NCBI GenBank assembly: GCA_020721005.1
Contig: DYNP01000003.1
Location: 62,001-126,000, forward strand
Length of the DNA stretch: 64,000 bases
DNA from: Thiomargarita sp.
GTDB lineage: Bacteria; Pseudomonadota; Gammaproteobacteria; Beggiatoales; Beggiatoaceae
Direction: 5' to 3'
Under the pieces are notes generated by a model. It was not told the DNA's origin. It saw only the letters and a list, made by a program, of their open reading frames with translations, and did not search any database. Below are positions 35,403 to 45,137 of the stretch, piece after piece. A program made the position numbers and the translations under genes. Each line of letters begins with the position of its first letter. The stretch's first letter is position 1.

Positions 35403-37487
35403 TTAGTCATTAACGCCCTTCATGCTTAAACGAATGCGTCCCTGTTTGTCAATTTCCAAAACCTTGACTTTGACAGTGTCACCTTCCTTTAATTTGTCGC
35501 TGACTTTTTCCACACGTTCATCAGAAATTTGAGAAATGTGCACTAAACCATCTTTGCCTGGAATAAGACTGACAAAGGCACCAAAATCCATGAGTTTAAC
35601 CACTTTTCCTTCATACACCAGACCCACTTCAATTTCCAAAGTGATCTGTTCAATGCGTCTACGAGCCTCTTCTCCAGCTTTCAGGTCGACTGAGGCAATT
35701 TTTACAATGCCTTCATCATTGATATCCACAGTAGCCCCGGTCTCCTCGGTAATAGCCCGAATGGTGGCGCCCCCTTTGCCAATTACATCACGAATCTTAT
35801 CAGGTTTAATCTTAAAACTGACGATGCGCGGAGCATGTTTGGACATTTCTTCCCGCGGTTTGGCCAAGGCTTTTTCCATTTCCCCTAGAATAAATAATCG
35901 ACCTTCTTTGGCTTGTTGAAGGGCATTGTTCATAATTTCTGGAGTGATGCCATCAATCTTGATGTCCATTTGTAACGCAGTGATTCCCTGATGAGTGCCA
36001 GCCACTTTGAAATCCATGTCCCCCAAATGATCTTCATCGCCCATAATGTCTGATAAAACAGTATATTGCGGACCTTCCTTAATAAGTCCCATCGCAATTC
36101 CCGCAACCGTAGACTTGATGGGAACGCCTGCATCCATGAGCGCCAAACTGGCGCCACATACGGTGGCCATGGAACTGGAGCCATTGGATTCCAAAATTTC
36201 TGAGACCAGTCGCACTGCGTATGGGAATTCTTTAAGAGTGGGCATGACAGCTTGAATGCCGCGTCGGGCCAAGCGTCCATGACCAATTTCTCGGCGTCTG
36301 GGGGTGCCAACCCGTCTGACTTCCCCCACTGAAAAGGGTAAAAAATTGTAATGTAGAATGAAATTTTCTTTATATTCTCCTTCCAAGGCATCAACAATTT
36401 GAGCATCCCGCTCTGTTCCCAAAGTGGTGACAACCAAAGCCTGAGTTTCTCCTCGGGTAAATAGGGCAGAGCCATGGGTACGAGGCAATACTCCAGTTTG
36501 AATGCTGATGGGCCGAACGGTGCGTTGGTCTCGACCATCAATGCGAGGGGTCCCGGCTAAAATATTGCCTCGTACAATGGTTTTTTCCAATTTTTCAATG
36601 GCTTGGCTAACTTCTATAGCAGTATAAGGAGATTCAAGCACTTCAGTCAATTGTTGCACAATGGCTTTGCGGAGGTCCTTGAGTTGTTGATAACGGAGTT
36701 GTTTTTCATGAATTTGATAGGCTTGACGCAGTTGAGATTCTGCCAAATCAGTCACTTTAGACAATAACTCGACGTTCTCAGGAGGAGGTTGCCAAGACCA
36801 GTCAGGGGGAGCTGCTTGAGACTTAAGATCTTCAATAGCTGCAATAATGATTTGGAGTTGTTGGTGTCCAAACAGGACCGCTCCCAGCATGATTTCTTCG
36901 CTGAGTTGTTTGGCTTCTGATTCCACCATGAGCACAGCATTTTTAGTACCGGCAATGACCAAGTCCAATTCCGATTCTTGAAGTTGTTTAAAAGTGGGAT
37001 TGAGCAGATAGTCTCCCTCCCTATATCCGACTCGAGCGGCACCAAGAATGTCTCTCATGGGCAGTCCAGAAACGGCTAGGGTGGCTGAGGTCCCAATCAA
37101 AGCGGGTAAATCAGGATCAATTTCTGGGTCCAAAGAGAGGACCGTGGCGATAATTTGTAATTCTTGGTTAAAATTATCAGGAAACAGTGGGCGAAGGGGA
37201 CGATCAATGAGGCGAGAAGTGAGGGTTTCCTTTTCCGCAGGTCGACCTTCACGTTTAAAATAGCTGCCTGGAATTCTACCCGCGGCATAAGTACGTTCTT
37301 GGTAGTCTACAGTCAGGGGAAAAAAATCGCCTTCTGAAACAGAATCAGGGTTGGCCACTACTGTAGTGAGGACAACTGTGTCCCCCATACTGGTGAGCAC
37401 TGCACCCGTGGCTTGACGAGCCAAGCCGCCGGTCTCCAACGTGATGCTGTGCTGGCCAAATTGAATGGTTTTCTTGTATGTAGCCAT
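35403..37487 (-). CDS. pnp: Polynucleotide phosphorylase
   Basis: This trimeric 3'-5' exoribonuclease uses phosphate to degrade mRNA and is part of the degradosome. The 694 residues comprise two RNase PH domains (about 1-230 and 310-545), separated by a helical domain. The second holds the active-site region, with [26 protein letters not shown] and [20 protein letters not shown] domain follows ([21 protein letters not shown]), then an S1 domain ([16 protein letters not shown]...LVHISQI). It lies last in the operon after rpsO, as in E. coli, with a hairpin in the leader. Confidence 0.97.
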   Translation of the reverse strand: MATYKKTIQFGQHSITLETGGLARQATGAVLTSMGDTVVLTTVVANPDSVSEGDFFPLTVDYQERTYAAGRIPGSYFKREGRPAEKETLTSRLIDRPLRPLFPDNFNQELQIIATVLSLDPEIDPDLPALIGTSATLAVSGLPMRDILGAARVGYREGDYLLNPTFKQLQESELDLVIAGTKNAVLMVESEAKQLSEEIMLGAVLFGHQQLQIIIAAIEDLKSQAAPPDWSWQPPPENVELLSKVTDLAESQLRQAYQIHEKQLRYQQLKDLRKAIVQQLTEVLESPYTAIEVSQAIEKLEKTIVRGNILAGTPRIDGRDQRTVRPISIQTGVLPRTHGSALFTRGETQALVVTTLGTERDAQIVDALEGEYKENFILHYNFLPFSVGEVRRVGTPRRREIGHGRLARRGIQAVMPTLKEFPYAVRLVSEILESNGSSSMATVCGASLALMDAGVPIKSTVAGIAMGLIKEGPQYTVLSDIMGDEDHLGDMDFKVAGTHQGITALQMDIKIDGITPEIMNNALQQAKEGRLFILGEMEKALAKPREEMSKHAPRIVSFKIKPDKIRDVIGKGGATIRAITEETGATVDINDEGIVKIASVDLKAGEEARRRIEQITLEIEVGLVYEGKVVKLMDFGAFVSLIPGKDGLVHISQISDERVEKVSDKLKEGDTVKVKVLEIDKQGRIRLSMKGVND

Positions 37488-37625
37488 AATCTCGATATTT
37501 TTGTAGGTTATGAGTGGATTGGGAACAGGTTGCTGTGAGGTTCTAGGCTAGTGAGGACCTTGAAAAATCCAAGGTGTTCCGATTGTGTGGGAGGTCAGAT
37601 GGAGATTGGAGTAATGGGGCGAAAT

Positions 37626-37650
37626 GGTGCGTCATACCATATAACGCACC
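37626..37650 (-). promoter_or_regulatory. Hairpin in the rpsO-pnp spacer
   Basis: Arms GGTGCGTCATA and TATAACGCACC pair over 10 of 11 positions around a 3-nt loop, midway between rpsO and pnp. In E. coli the pnp leader folds into a stem that RNase III cuts and PNPase then uses to limit its own synthesis. This hairpin is in the corresponding place. It could alternatively act as a weak rpsO terminator. Confidence 0.5.
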
Positions 37651-37685
37651 GCATGCAGTTTATGGGAATATTCCACCCATGGAAA

Positions 37686-37955
37686 TTAATGGCGTAGACC
37701 TAATTTGGTGATCAGCGCTTGGTAACGAGTCAAATCTTGGTGTTTCAAATAGTCCAGCAAACTCCGCCGTTGATTGACCATTTTTATGAGGCCGCGACGG
37801 GAATGATGATCTTTCAAATGGGTTTTGAAGTGTCCAGACAAAGCGCTGATGTTGGCCGTGAGTAGGGCAATTTGGACTTCCGGAGAACCAGTATCATTGG
37901 GCAGACGTTGGTGCTCTTTGATGATTTCAGCTTTGGCTTTGGCAGTTAACGACAT
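37686..37955 (-). CDS. rpsO: 30S ribosomal protein S15
   Basis: S15 binds the three-way junction of 16S rRNA early in assembly. From [16 protein letters not shown] the protein has 89 residues, the family length, and ends [12 protein letters not shown]. The motifs [33 protein letters not shown] and RRSLLDYLK are diagnostic. A TAAGGAG site lies just upstream. An ATG nine codons earlier would add residues not found in homologues. It is placed between truB and pnp as in most gammaproteobacteria. Confidence 0.97.
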   Translation of the reverse strand: MSLTAKAKAEIIKEHQRLPNDTGSPEVQIALLTANISALSGHFKTHLKDHHSRRGLIKMVNQRRSLLDYLKHQDLTRYQALITKLGLRH

Positions 37956-38183
37956 TCCGGGCTCCTTAAGTGAGGATGTCAAAAGAGTTGATTGAATTAA
38001 AAGGTATTTTTTGTTCCCATGATGTTTTAAAATGGGCGGTGTAAATTGAGAAAGTTATAACCCAATTCTCATGCTATCATAAGAATGGGAAAAAGTCAAT
38101 GAGATAACCGGAGCTTCGCCATAAGCGAAATGTAGAGTGGGTTGTCAAATCAGTAGGAAGTTAAAATTTGAGTCCCGATTTTT

Positions 38184-39107
38184 TTATTCGGATGGAGAAG
38201 AATTCCTTGGCAATAATAAGCGTTTGGGCGCCACCCGGCCATCTTCTAAAATGTATCCAATTCCCAGTAAATCATGGTGTTGATTAAAGAGTTTAACCCA
38301 GCCTGCAGTGGGTGCCTTTGGCACTTGGACGGGATGTCCCTGAGAAATGTAATAGGCTGATTCTGTGGGTAAAATAATTTTTGGCCAATCGGGCAAAGCA
38401 GATTCCATGGGCAGTAAGCTTGCTTCCAGTTTTTCAGGTCCTTCTGCAACCAAGTTTTCCAATTGACTAAAATCCAGCATGTTAGTGTAGGGACCGACTG
38501 CCAATCGATGTAAGGCACTGACATGAGCCCCACATCCTAAGCGTTGCCCAAAATCGTCGGCTAAACTGCGAATGTAGGTGCCTTTTGAGCAATGGACTTC
38601 CAAGGTCAGTTTTTGGTCGTGACAGTGGTGTAACTGGAGACTATAAATCGTGATGGTACGAGGAGCACGTTCGATGGTTTGTCCTTGACGAGCCAATCGA
38701 TAAAGGGCTTGTCCCTTGTATTTTAAGGCAGAATACATAGGGGGCACTTGTTGAATGCAACCCGTGAAATGAGAGAGAGCGGCTTGAATCTCGGCAAGGG
38801 AATAAGGGGAATAAGGGGGAGTTTCTAGAATTGTACCTTCTGCATCTCCGGTGGAAGTTCTCACTCCCAAAGTAAATTCAGTGAGGTAACGTTTGTCACT
38901 TTCTAATAGAAAACTGGATAATTTAGTGGCTTCTCCCAAACACAATGGCAATAGACCACTGGCTAATTTATCCAAACTGCCGGTATGTCCCGCTTTTTGG
39001 GCTTGAAATAGGTGTTTGACTCGTTGTAAAGCCGCATTGGAGCTGATCCCAACGGGTTTATTAAGGAGTAAAATGCCATGGATGGGTCGACCGCGTTTTT
39101 GTTTCAC
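38184..39107 (-). CDS. truB: tRNA pseudouridine(55) synthase TruB
   Basis: TruB makes pseudouridine 55 in the T loop of nearly all tRNAs. The 307-residue protein has GILLLNKPVGISSN at the start and then the catalytic motif HTGSLDKLASGLLPLCLGEATK, where the Asp is the nucleophile; homologues more often have Pro in place of the Lys after it. TYIRSLADDFGQRLGCGAHVSALHRLAVG follows in the C-terminal half, and a PUA-like tail completes it. It is separated from rbfA by 51 bp and followed by a small hairpin (TTCGC/GCGAA at 38115-38129) before rpsO. Confidence 0.95.
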   Translation of the reverse strand: MKQKRGRPIHGILLLNKPVGISSNAALQRVKHLFQAQKAGHTGSLDKLASGLLPLCLGEATKLSSFLLESDKRYLTEFTLGVRTSTGDAEGTILETPPYSPYSLAEIQAALSHFTGCIQQVPPMYSALKYKGQALYRLARQGQTIERAPRTITIYSLQLHHCHDQKLTLEVHCSKGTYIRSLADDFGQRLGCGAHVSALHRLAVGPYTNMLDFSQLENLVAEGPEKLEASLLPMESALPDWPKIILPTESAYYISQGHPVQVPKAPTAGWVKLFNQHHDLLGIGYILEDGRVAPKRLLLPRNSSPSE

Positions 39108-39158
39108 CCGATGTTCCTCACCTGAGCCAACGAATAGGGAATAGCGTTGATTTTTTCA

Positions 39159-39560
39159 TTAAGATGGATTAGAGACCGCTTCATTTTGTTGATTTTCAGT
39201 AAGATGAGGCGCCGGTTGTAATGAATTGATCAGAGCCGTTAAGCGACGGGCATGTTCTATGGAGTCATCGTGATTGAATTGTAATTGAGGGGTGATCCGC
39301 AAAGTCAATTGTTGAGCAAGGTGATGTCGAAAGAGACCGGCTTTTTGATTAAGGTATTCAACAGCTTCTGTGATTGGGCAGGTTTCTCCAATCAGGGTAA
39401 AATAGATGTGAGCTGTTTTGAGATCCGGAGTTACTTCAACTGAGGCAATAGTGACCAGTCCCAATTTTTTGTCAGGTCTCAATTCGCGTTGCATTAACAA
39501 GGCGAGTTCTCTTTGAATAAGTTCGCCCACTCTTTGGGCACGATTGTATTCTTTAGCCAT
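39159..39560 (-). CDS. rbfA: Ribosome-binding factor A
   Basis: RbfA is a KH-fold factor that helps mature the 5' end of 16S rRNA and supports growth in the cold. The 133-residue protein from MAKEYNRAQRVGELIQREL includes LVTIASVEVTPDLKTAHIYFTL and FRHHLAQQLTLRITPQLQFNHDDSIEHARRL, both diagnostic. Twelve additional upstream codons are open but have no counterpart in homologues. It is part of the infB-rbfA-truB unit, though about 240 bp separate it from infB and a hairpin lies in between. Confidence 0.94.
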   Translation of the reverse strand: MAKEYNRAQRVGELIQRELALLMQRELRPDKKLGLVTIASVEVTPDLKTAHIYFTLIGETCPITEAVEYLNQKAGLFRHHLAQQLTLRITPQLQFNHDDSIEHARRLTALINSLQPAPHLTENQQNEAVSNPS

Positions 39561-39675
39561 TGGGAAAATCTCTGCGTGAATTGGGTTGTTTGGCAATCAT
39601 GTTTATTGCTGCATGGTTAAACTGTGTTGTCATGAATAAAGTTAGCGATTGTTGAATAAGAAGTTTTTATTCCCA

Positions 39676-39707
39676 AACCTGCCAGATTTCAAAAAAATTG
39701 GCAGGTT
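39676..39707 (-). terminator. Hairpin between infB and rbfA
   Basis: A perfect 9-bp stem (AACCTGCCA and its complement) encloses a 14-nt loop with an A/T tract inside. On the plus strand it is followed by TTTTC; on the minus strand only by TTGGG. It may attenuate transcription from infB into rbfA or stabilise a processed end. Confidence 0.45.
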
Positions 39708-39797
39708 TTCGTTCTCTTTTTAAAAATAAGTGAGGGGTTGATCTCCTTATCGTTCCAGAGAAAATAGCGCATAGGATATATTTTTCTCAGCGGAATA

Positions 39798-42731
39798 TTA
39801 CAGGCTCCGAGCCACGGTCACTCTTTCATAAACTTCAATTTGATCACCTATTTTGACATCATTGTAGTTTTTGACTCCAATCCCACATTCCAATCCTGCT
39901 TTCACTTCACTGACATCTTCCTTAAAACGTCTCAGGGAATCCAATTCACCTTCAAAAATGACCACATTTTGTCTCAATACTCGAATGGGATTGCTGCGTT
40001 TGACGACTCCGTCTTGAACCAGGCAACCAGCAATGGCGCCCAGTTTTGGGGAACGAAATACTTCGCGGACTTCGGCCAGACCAATGATGCTTTCTTTAAC
40101 TTCAGGGGCGAGTAGACCGGAGATGGCTTTTTTCACTTCGTCAATGGCTTCGTAAATGATGCCATAGTAGTGCAAATCCAATCCTTCTTCATTGATGACT
40201 CGACGAGCACTGTTGTCAGCCCGCACGTTAAAGCCAATCAAAATGGCGTTGGAGGCCACTGCCAGATTGGCGTCAGATTCGGTAATTCCTCCTACACCAC
40301 TGGCGACAACATTGACTTTAACTTCCGGGGTGGATAGTTTGGTCAGCGCTTCTTGTAAGGCTTCCACAGAGCCATTGACATCGGCTTTCAATACAATGTT
40401 CAAGGCAGTGTTTTGACCAGGTTGCATTTGTAAAAACATGTTTTCCAACTTGGTCGATTGTTGGCGCGCCAGTTTGACTTCTCGGAATTTGCCTTGTCGA
40501 AATAGGGCAATTTCTCGGGCCTTGCGTTCGTCAGTTACAACAAATACCTCATCACCAGCACTGGGAACGTTGGACAGTCCCAATACTTCAACAGGAACTG
40601 AGGGGCCAGCGCTGAGCAAAGGTTTGCCCAATTCATCGGACATGGCTCGAACTCGCCCAAATTCTTGACCAGCCAGCAAAATATCGCCTTTCTTCAACAG
40701 TCCACTTTGTACCAGTATGGTGGCGACTGCCCCACGTCCTTTATCCAAACGAGATTCAATGACTACGCCACGAGCAGGTCCCTGATTGACTGTTTTCAGT
40801 TCGAGCACTTCTGCTTGTAACAAAATTGACTCTAATAAAGTATCAATACCTTCCCCAGTTTTGGCGGAAACATTGACAAACATGGTACTTCCTCCCCATT
40901 CCTCCGGAACCACTTCATGTCCAGATAATTCCTGTTTCACTCGGGCTGGATCAGCAGCTGGTTTGTCAATTTTATTCACTGCAACCACCAATGGGACTTT
41001 GGCTGCCTTGGCATGTTGAATGGCCTCTATGGTTTGGGGCATAACTCCATCGTCAGCAGCCACTACGAGGATGACAATATCAGTAACTTTGGCACCTCGA
41101 GCTCGCATTTGGGTAAAAGCGGCATGGCCTGGAGTATCTAAGAAACAAATGCTGCCTCTGGGAGTGTCAACATGATAAGCACCAATGTGTTGAGTAATGC
41201 CACCGGCTTCACCAGCCGCCACTCTGGTAGCCCGGATATGATCCAACAGGGAAGTTTTTCCATGATCGACGTGACCCATGATGGTCACGACCGGGGCTCT
41301 ATGTAACAATTCCCCATTTTGTACAGTGCGAGCCAATTGTTCTTCAAGGGCATTTTCATTGAGCAACTTAGGAATATGTCCCATTTCAGTGACCACAATG
41401 GCAGCAGTTTCCTGATCAACAACCTGATTAATGGTGGCCATGACTCCCATCTTAATCATGGTTTTGATCACTTCAGCTACTTTGATAGACATTTTCTGGG
41501 CCAGTTCCCCAACTGTCAAAGATTCTGGCAAGGAAACTTCTCGCACAATGGGCGCCGTCGGTTTGATAAAACCAAATTGTTGTTCGGAAGATACTTTTTT
41601 AACCTTCCGTTTTACCCGCTTGCCTTCCCCATTCTCTTCTTGGCGTTCTAACTTGGCACCTTTATCCTCTCCTCGAGATTTCTCTTTGCCCTTTTTGTTA
41701 CTTTTAGAGGCAGCATCCTTACTGACTGGGGCCGTCCTAGAAGGTGGTTTTTTCTTAACAACGCTTCCTTTTGCAGGCAAGACTTCGGCAATTGGAAAAT
41801 CATCTTCTAAATCACCTTCTCCCAAAGGCAAAACTGGTTTTTTACTTACGGGAACATGAGACGTTCCCTTAGGAGAATTTTGAACTGAATTGGTAGGACT
41901 TGAGGAAGTTGTGGATTCATCACTTCGTTTAGAAAATTTACCTGCTGGAGTTGACTTTGTTTTTTTGACAGTGCTGGAATTCCCTGTATTGGAATGAGGC
42001 CGTCTTGATTCTGGTCTTTGAGTAGAATTTGGAGTAGAATTTGGAGTAGTTTCTGGTGAACTGGATTTAGTTCTGAAAACCGTTTTAGTCTGTTCTCCTT
42101 TTACGGGAACAGGTGGGGGAGTTTCTAGTATTGGCAAAATGGGATCTTTGGAAGTGACAGTGGATTTTGAAGGCACTGGATTATCCACAACGGGGGTGGA
42201 AGGTGCCGATTTTGTAGCAACAACTTGAACTTGAGCCACTTGTGGGGAAGGAATTTCCTTTTCAACTGGAACTGCCAATTCAATCGTGGGAACTGGATTT
42301 TGAACAGGAGGGGATGTTACTTGAGGTGGAGTTACCCCAACAGTGGATTGAGCTGAAGGCTCGGCAACCTTTTCCCCGGCAGATTTGGGAACAGTTGTTT
42401 TGTTATCCTCAGAAGCATTGCGTTTGACATAAGTTCGTTTTTTACGCACTTCTACGGGCACTGTTTTGGAACGACCTTGGGCATTGGGTACTCGAATTTC
42501 AGTTACAGTTTTGCGCTTCAAAGTGATCTTACTGGGCTCTGGATTATCGGGTTTTTGAGTGTCTTTGCCATGAATGTGCCGTAAATGAGCCAACAATTGT
42601 AACTTTTCTTTTTCAGTTAGATAATCCTCTTCATTTTTTGCGGATAGACCTGCGTCATCCAATTGTCCTAATAGACGTTCCACTTGAACGCCCACCACTT
42701 CTGCAAATTCTTTAATCGTTATTTCAGTCAT
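39798..42731 (-). CDS. infB: Translation initiation factor IF-2
   Basis: This GTPase positions initiator tRNA on the 30S subunit. From [21 protein letters not shown] the protein has 977 residues, at the long end for IF-2 because of an extended Pro/Ser/Lys-rich linker (about 75-400). The linker contains TPNSTPNST, encoded by a short DNA tandem repeat. The G domain carries [25 protein letters not shown] and NKIDKPA. Domain II and the C-terminal tRNA-binding C2 domain follow ([24 protein letters not shown]). An in-frame GTG four codons upstream is an alternative start. It is 44 bp after nusA. Confidence 0.96.
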   Translation of the reverse strand: MTEITIKEFAEVVGVQVERLLGQLDDAGLSAKNEEDYLTEKEKLQLLAHLRHIHGKDTQKPDNPEPSKITLKRKTVTEIRVPNAQGRSKTVPVEVRKKRTYVKRNASEDNKTTVPKSAGEKVAEPSAQSTVGVTPPQVTSPPVQNPVPTIELAVPVEKEIPSPQVAQVQVVATKSAPSTPVVDNPVPSKSTVTSKDPILPILETPPPVPVKGEQTKTVFRTKSSSPETTPNSTPNSTQRPESRRPHSNTGNSSTVKKTKSTPAGKFSKRSDESTTSSSPTNSVQNSPKGTSHVPVSKKPVLPLGEGDLEDDFPIAEVLPAKGSVVKKKPPSRTAPVSKDAASKSNKKGKEKSRGEDKGAKLERQEENGEGKRVKRKVKKVSSEQQFGFIKPTAPIVREVSLPESLTVGELAQKMSIKVAEVIKTMIKMGVMATINQVVDQETAAIVVTEMGHIPKLLNENALEEQLARTVQNGELLHRAPVVTIMGHVDHGKTSLLDHIRATRVAAGEAGGITQHIGAYHVDTPRGSICFLDTPGHAAFTQMRARGAKVTDIVILVVAADDGVMPQTIEAIQHAKAAKVPLVVAVNKIDKPAADPARVKQELSGHEVVPEEWGGSTMFVNVSAKTGEGIDTLLESILLQAEVLELKTVNQGPARGVVIESRLDKGRGAVATILVQSGLLKKGDILLAGQEFGRVRAMSDELGKPLLSAGPSVPVEVLGLSNVPSAGDEVFVVTDERKAREIALFRQGKFREVKLARQQSTKLENMFLQMQPGQNTALNIVLKADVNGSVEALQEALTKLSTPEVKVNVVASGVGGITESDANLAVASNAILIGFNVRADNSARRVINEEGLDLHYYGIIYEAIDEVKKAISGLLAPEVKESIIGLAEVREVFRSPKLGAIAGCLVQDGVVKRSNPIRVLRQNVVIFEGELDSLRRFKEDVSEVKAGLECGIGVKNYNDVKIGDQIEVYERVTVARSL

Positions 42732-42775
42732 AATGGTTACCACTTCTTAATCTGAGTGTATCATTCCATGGGGAA

Positions 42776-44257
42776 TTACCAGTTAGCCATGGTCATTTCC
42801 CGGGCTTGTAGAATCAGTTTTCCAGCTATGGATGCGTTCATTCCCTCCAAAGTTAATAAATCATCCACAGAAAGCTCAGCCAGTTCCGCCAAATTAGAAA
42901 TTCCCCGCGCAGCCAAGGCTTGCACTGTGGGCAGATTCATACCTTCCAGTGTTAATAATTCACTGTTGCCGGGAGTTTCATCCGCTCGTTCCTCACTGAC
43001 AATTGCACGGGTAATTAAGGCATCTTTGGCACGTTGTCGTAAATCTTTGACAATGTTTTCCTGCAATCCTTTGATTTCTAACATCTCGTTGAGGGGAATA
43101 TAGGCAATTTCCTCTAATGAGGAAAATCCCTCTTGAGCCAGAATTTTGGCTACTTCCACGGGAACAGCAAGTTCTTTTTCAAAAAGTTGTTGAACTACAA
43201 CAGTTTCATCTTGATTTTTTTGGGTGGCTTGGGCCTCAGTCATCACATTGAGGGTCCAGCCAGTAAGTTGGCTGGCCAAGCGCACATTTTGTCCATTGCG
43301 CCCAATGGCTTGGGATAATTGTTCCTCCCGTACGGCAACATCCATACTGTGTTCTTCTTCATCAACCACAATAGAAATTACTTCGGCAGGAGACATAGCA
43401 TTGATCACATACTGGGCAGAATTTTCATCCCATAAGATGATATCGACCCGTTCTCCAGAAAGTTCATTGGAAATGGCTTGTACCCGGGAACCCCGCATGC
43501 CCACACAAGCGCCAACAGGATCGATGCGACCATCTTTGGTACGTACTGCAATTTTGGCTCGTAATCCGGGATCCCGGGCAGCTCCCATGACTTCGATGAG
43601 ACCTTCACCAATTTCCGGGACTTCCAATTTGAATAAAGCGATCAGCAGCTCTGGAGCAGTGCGACTGAGGAACAGTTGGGGACCTCGAGGTTCAGGACGA
43701 ATGCTGTGCAAGTAACCTCGCAATCGATCTCCGGATCGTACTGATTCCCGAGGAATCAGTTCCTCTTTGGGAATTAAAGCTTCGGCATTGCCCCCTAAAT
43801 CTAGGATAACATTGCCTCGTTCAACTCGTTTAATTACGCCGCTGACCAGTTCTCCTTGGCGATTTTTATAGGCTTCGACAACTTGAGCCCGTTCCGCTTC
43901 CCGAATTTTTTGAACAATGACTTGCTTTGCAGTTTGGGCGCCAATTCGATTAAATCCTTCAGATTCAATGGGTTCTTCAAAAAATGTGCCCAGTTCGATG
44001 GAGGAATATTTTTCCCTGGCCTTGTCTAGGGAGATCTGCAAATCCGGGAATTCTACGGTTTCAACAACTTGCCAGCGTCGAAAGGTTTCATAGTCTCCAG
44101 TCCTTTGGTTAATGGTTACCCGAATGTCAATATCATTACCATAACGTTTTTTGGTGGCACTGGCCAGGGCACATTCTAAGGCATTGAAAATAATGAGTTT
44201 ACTGACGCCTTTTTCATTGGCCACGCTTTCAACTACCATTAAGATTTCTTTGTTCAT
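42776..44257 (-). CDS. nusA: Transcription termination/antitermination factor NusA
   Basis: NusA binds RNA polymerase and RNA and controls pausing, termination and antitermination. It has 493 residues in the full gammaproteobacterial layout: an N-terminal polymerase-binding domain (MNKEILMVVESVANEKGVSK), an S1 domain (RQGELVSGVIKRVERGNVILDLG), two KH domains (VGACVGMRGSRVQAISNELSGERVDIILW; AIGRNGQNVRLASQLTGW) and two C-terminal acidic repeats (LTLEGMNLPTVQALAARGISNLAEL and LTLEGMNASIAGKLIL) that bind the alpha subunit. It follows rimP with about 117 bp between. Confidence 0.97.
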   Translation of the reverse strand: MNKEILMVVESVANEKGVSKLIIFNALECALASATKKRYGNDIDIRVTINQRTGDYETFRRWQVVETVEFPDLQISLDKAREKYSSIELGTFFEEPIESEGFNRIGAQTAKQVIVQKIREAERAQVVEAYKNRQGELVSGVIKRVERGNVILDLGGNAEALIPKEELIPRESVRSGDRLRGYLHSIRPEPRGPQLFLSRTAPELLIALFKLEVPEIGEGLIEVMGAARDPGLRAKIAVRTKDGRIDPVGACVGMRGSRVQAISNELSGERVDIILWDENSAQYVINAMSPAEVISIVVDEEEHSMDVAVREEQLSQAIGRNGQNVRLASQLTGWTLNVMTEAQATQKNQDETVVVQQLFEKELAVPVEVAKILAQEGFSSLEEIAYIPLNEMLEIKGLQENIVKDLRQRAKDALITRAIVSEERADETPGNSELLTLEGMNLPTVQALAARGISNLAELAELSVDDLLTLEGMNASIAGKLILQAREMTMANW

Positions 44258-44374
44258 ATTCTCACCCTTATTTGATGTTCATTTGTTGACTGGTATGGAA
44301 AGTCGTTCTCAAATTCCTGAGGTTATAGTCAATAGGAGGAAGTTGGGAACTCACGGTGGAGAAGGCAAGGTCAG

Positions 44375-44842
44375 TCAAAAAATGTCTTCAGGTACTATTC
44401 TCGCTTTGTCGATGTTGTCGTATGCGATACGATATTCTAGTCCTTCCTCCAAGATAACTACTTGATTTTCTTCAATGGCTTGTAAAGTGCCAGTAAGATG
44501 GCGGCGTGGACTTGGGGAGTCCAAGGGTCGAAACAGTTTAATCTTCAGGATACGACCGATAAAACGTTGAAACTGGGTTAAGTTAAACAGAGGACGATCT
44601 AAACCTGGAGAGGAGACTTCTAGAGTATAGGTACCCGGAATAGGGTCCTCCACATCCAGTAGCCCACTGATTTGGTAACTGACTTGTTCGCAGTCTTCCA
44701 ACGTAATGCCTAGGGAATTGTCGATATACACGCGAACTAAGAAGCTACGTTTGCCTTGCGGGAGGCGTTCCACACCCCACAGTTCATAGCCTAAAGCAGT
44801 GATAATGGGTGTTAATAATTGTTGGAGTTCCTTATCTATCAA
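44375..44842 (-). CDS. rimP: Ribosome maturation factor RimP
   Basis: RimP helps assemble the 30S subunit, acting on the S12 region. The 155-residue protein has the alpha-beta N-terminal domain (LLTPIITALGYELWGVERLPQGKRSFLVRVYID) with LEDCEQVSYQISGLLDVEDPIPGTYTLEVSSPGLDRPLF, the family signature, and an SH3-like C-terminal domain (LTGTLQAIEENQVVIL). It leads the rimP-nusA-infB-rbfA-truB-rpsO-pnp order. A plausible sigma-70 promoter lies 58 bp upstream. Confidence 0.95.
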   Translation of the reverse strand: MIDKELQQLLTPIITALGYELWGVERLPQGKRSFLVRVYIDNSLGITLEDCEQVSYQISGLLDVEDPIPGTYTLEVSSPGLDRPLFNLTQFQRFIGRILKIKLFRPLDSPSPRRHLTGTLQAIEENQVVILEEGLEYRIAYDNIDKARIVPEDIF

Positions 44843-44899
44843 GATGTTATCCTCTTACAAGGATGAAGTAAGATTAACTTTAAATAGGTCATGTTCCTT

Positions 44900-44928
44900 T
44901 TCATAGTAGCCTATTCATCCCGATTCAA
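44900..44928 (-). promoter_or_regulatory. Candidate sigma-70 promoter for the rimP-nusA operon
   Basis: On the minus strand TTGAAT is followed after exactly 17 bases by TATGAA, ending 58 bp before the rimP start codon. Both hexamers match the consensus at four of six positions. It lies downstream of a terminator-like hairpin, which would isolate it from upstream transcription. Confidence 0.35.
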
Positions 44929-44965
44929 TGGTTGACAAGAAGGGTGCAGATGGGAGACTTTAGAA

Positions 44966-44988
44966 ATAAAAAATGGGCACAAAGCCCA
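44966..44988 (-). terminator. Terminator-like hairpin upstream of the rimP promoter
   Basis: On the minus strand TGGGC, a five-base loop and GCCCA are followed by six T. No annotated gene reads into it from the right; dapC points away. It may end a short unannotated minus-strand RNA made from the dapC-rimP spacer. Confidence 0.5.
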
Positions 44989-45075
44989 CTTCCTTACAGT
45001 AAAGCCGTCCTGCAATGAATGCTATTTCTGGACGCTCAACTTGGGTTACATTGCAAACTTATTTCATCCATCCCC

Positions 45076-45105
45076 TTTGCTATCATTGGCATAATCGAAT
45101 AGAAT
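45076..45105 (+). promoter_or_regulatory. Candidate sigma-70 promoter for dapC
   Basis: TTTGCT and TAGAAT are separated by 18 bases and end 32 bp before the dapC ATG. The matches to consensus are moderate, and the position is right for a short leader. Confidence 0.3.
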
Positions 45106-45137
45106 ATCGCATTTTTTAACATTTGTCATGCACTATC

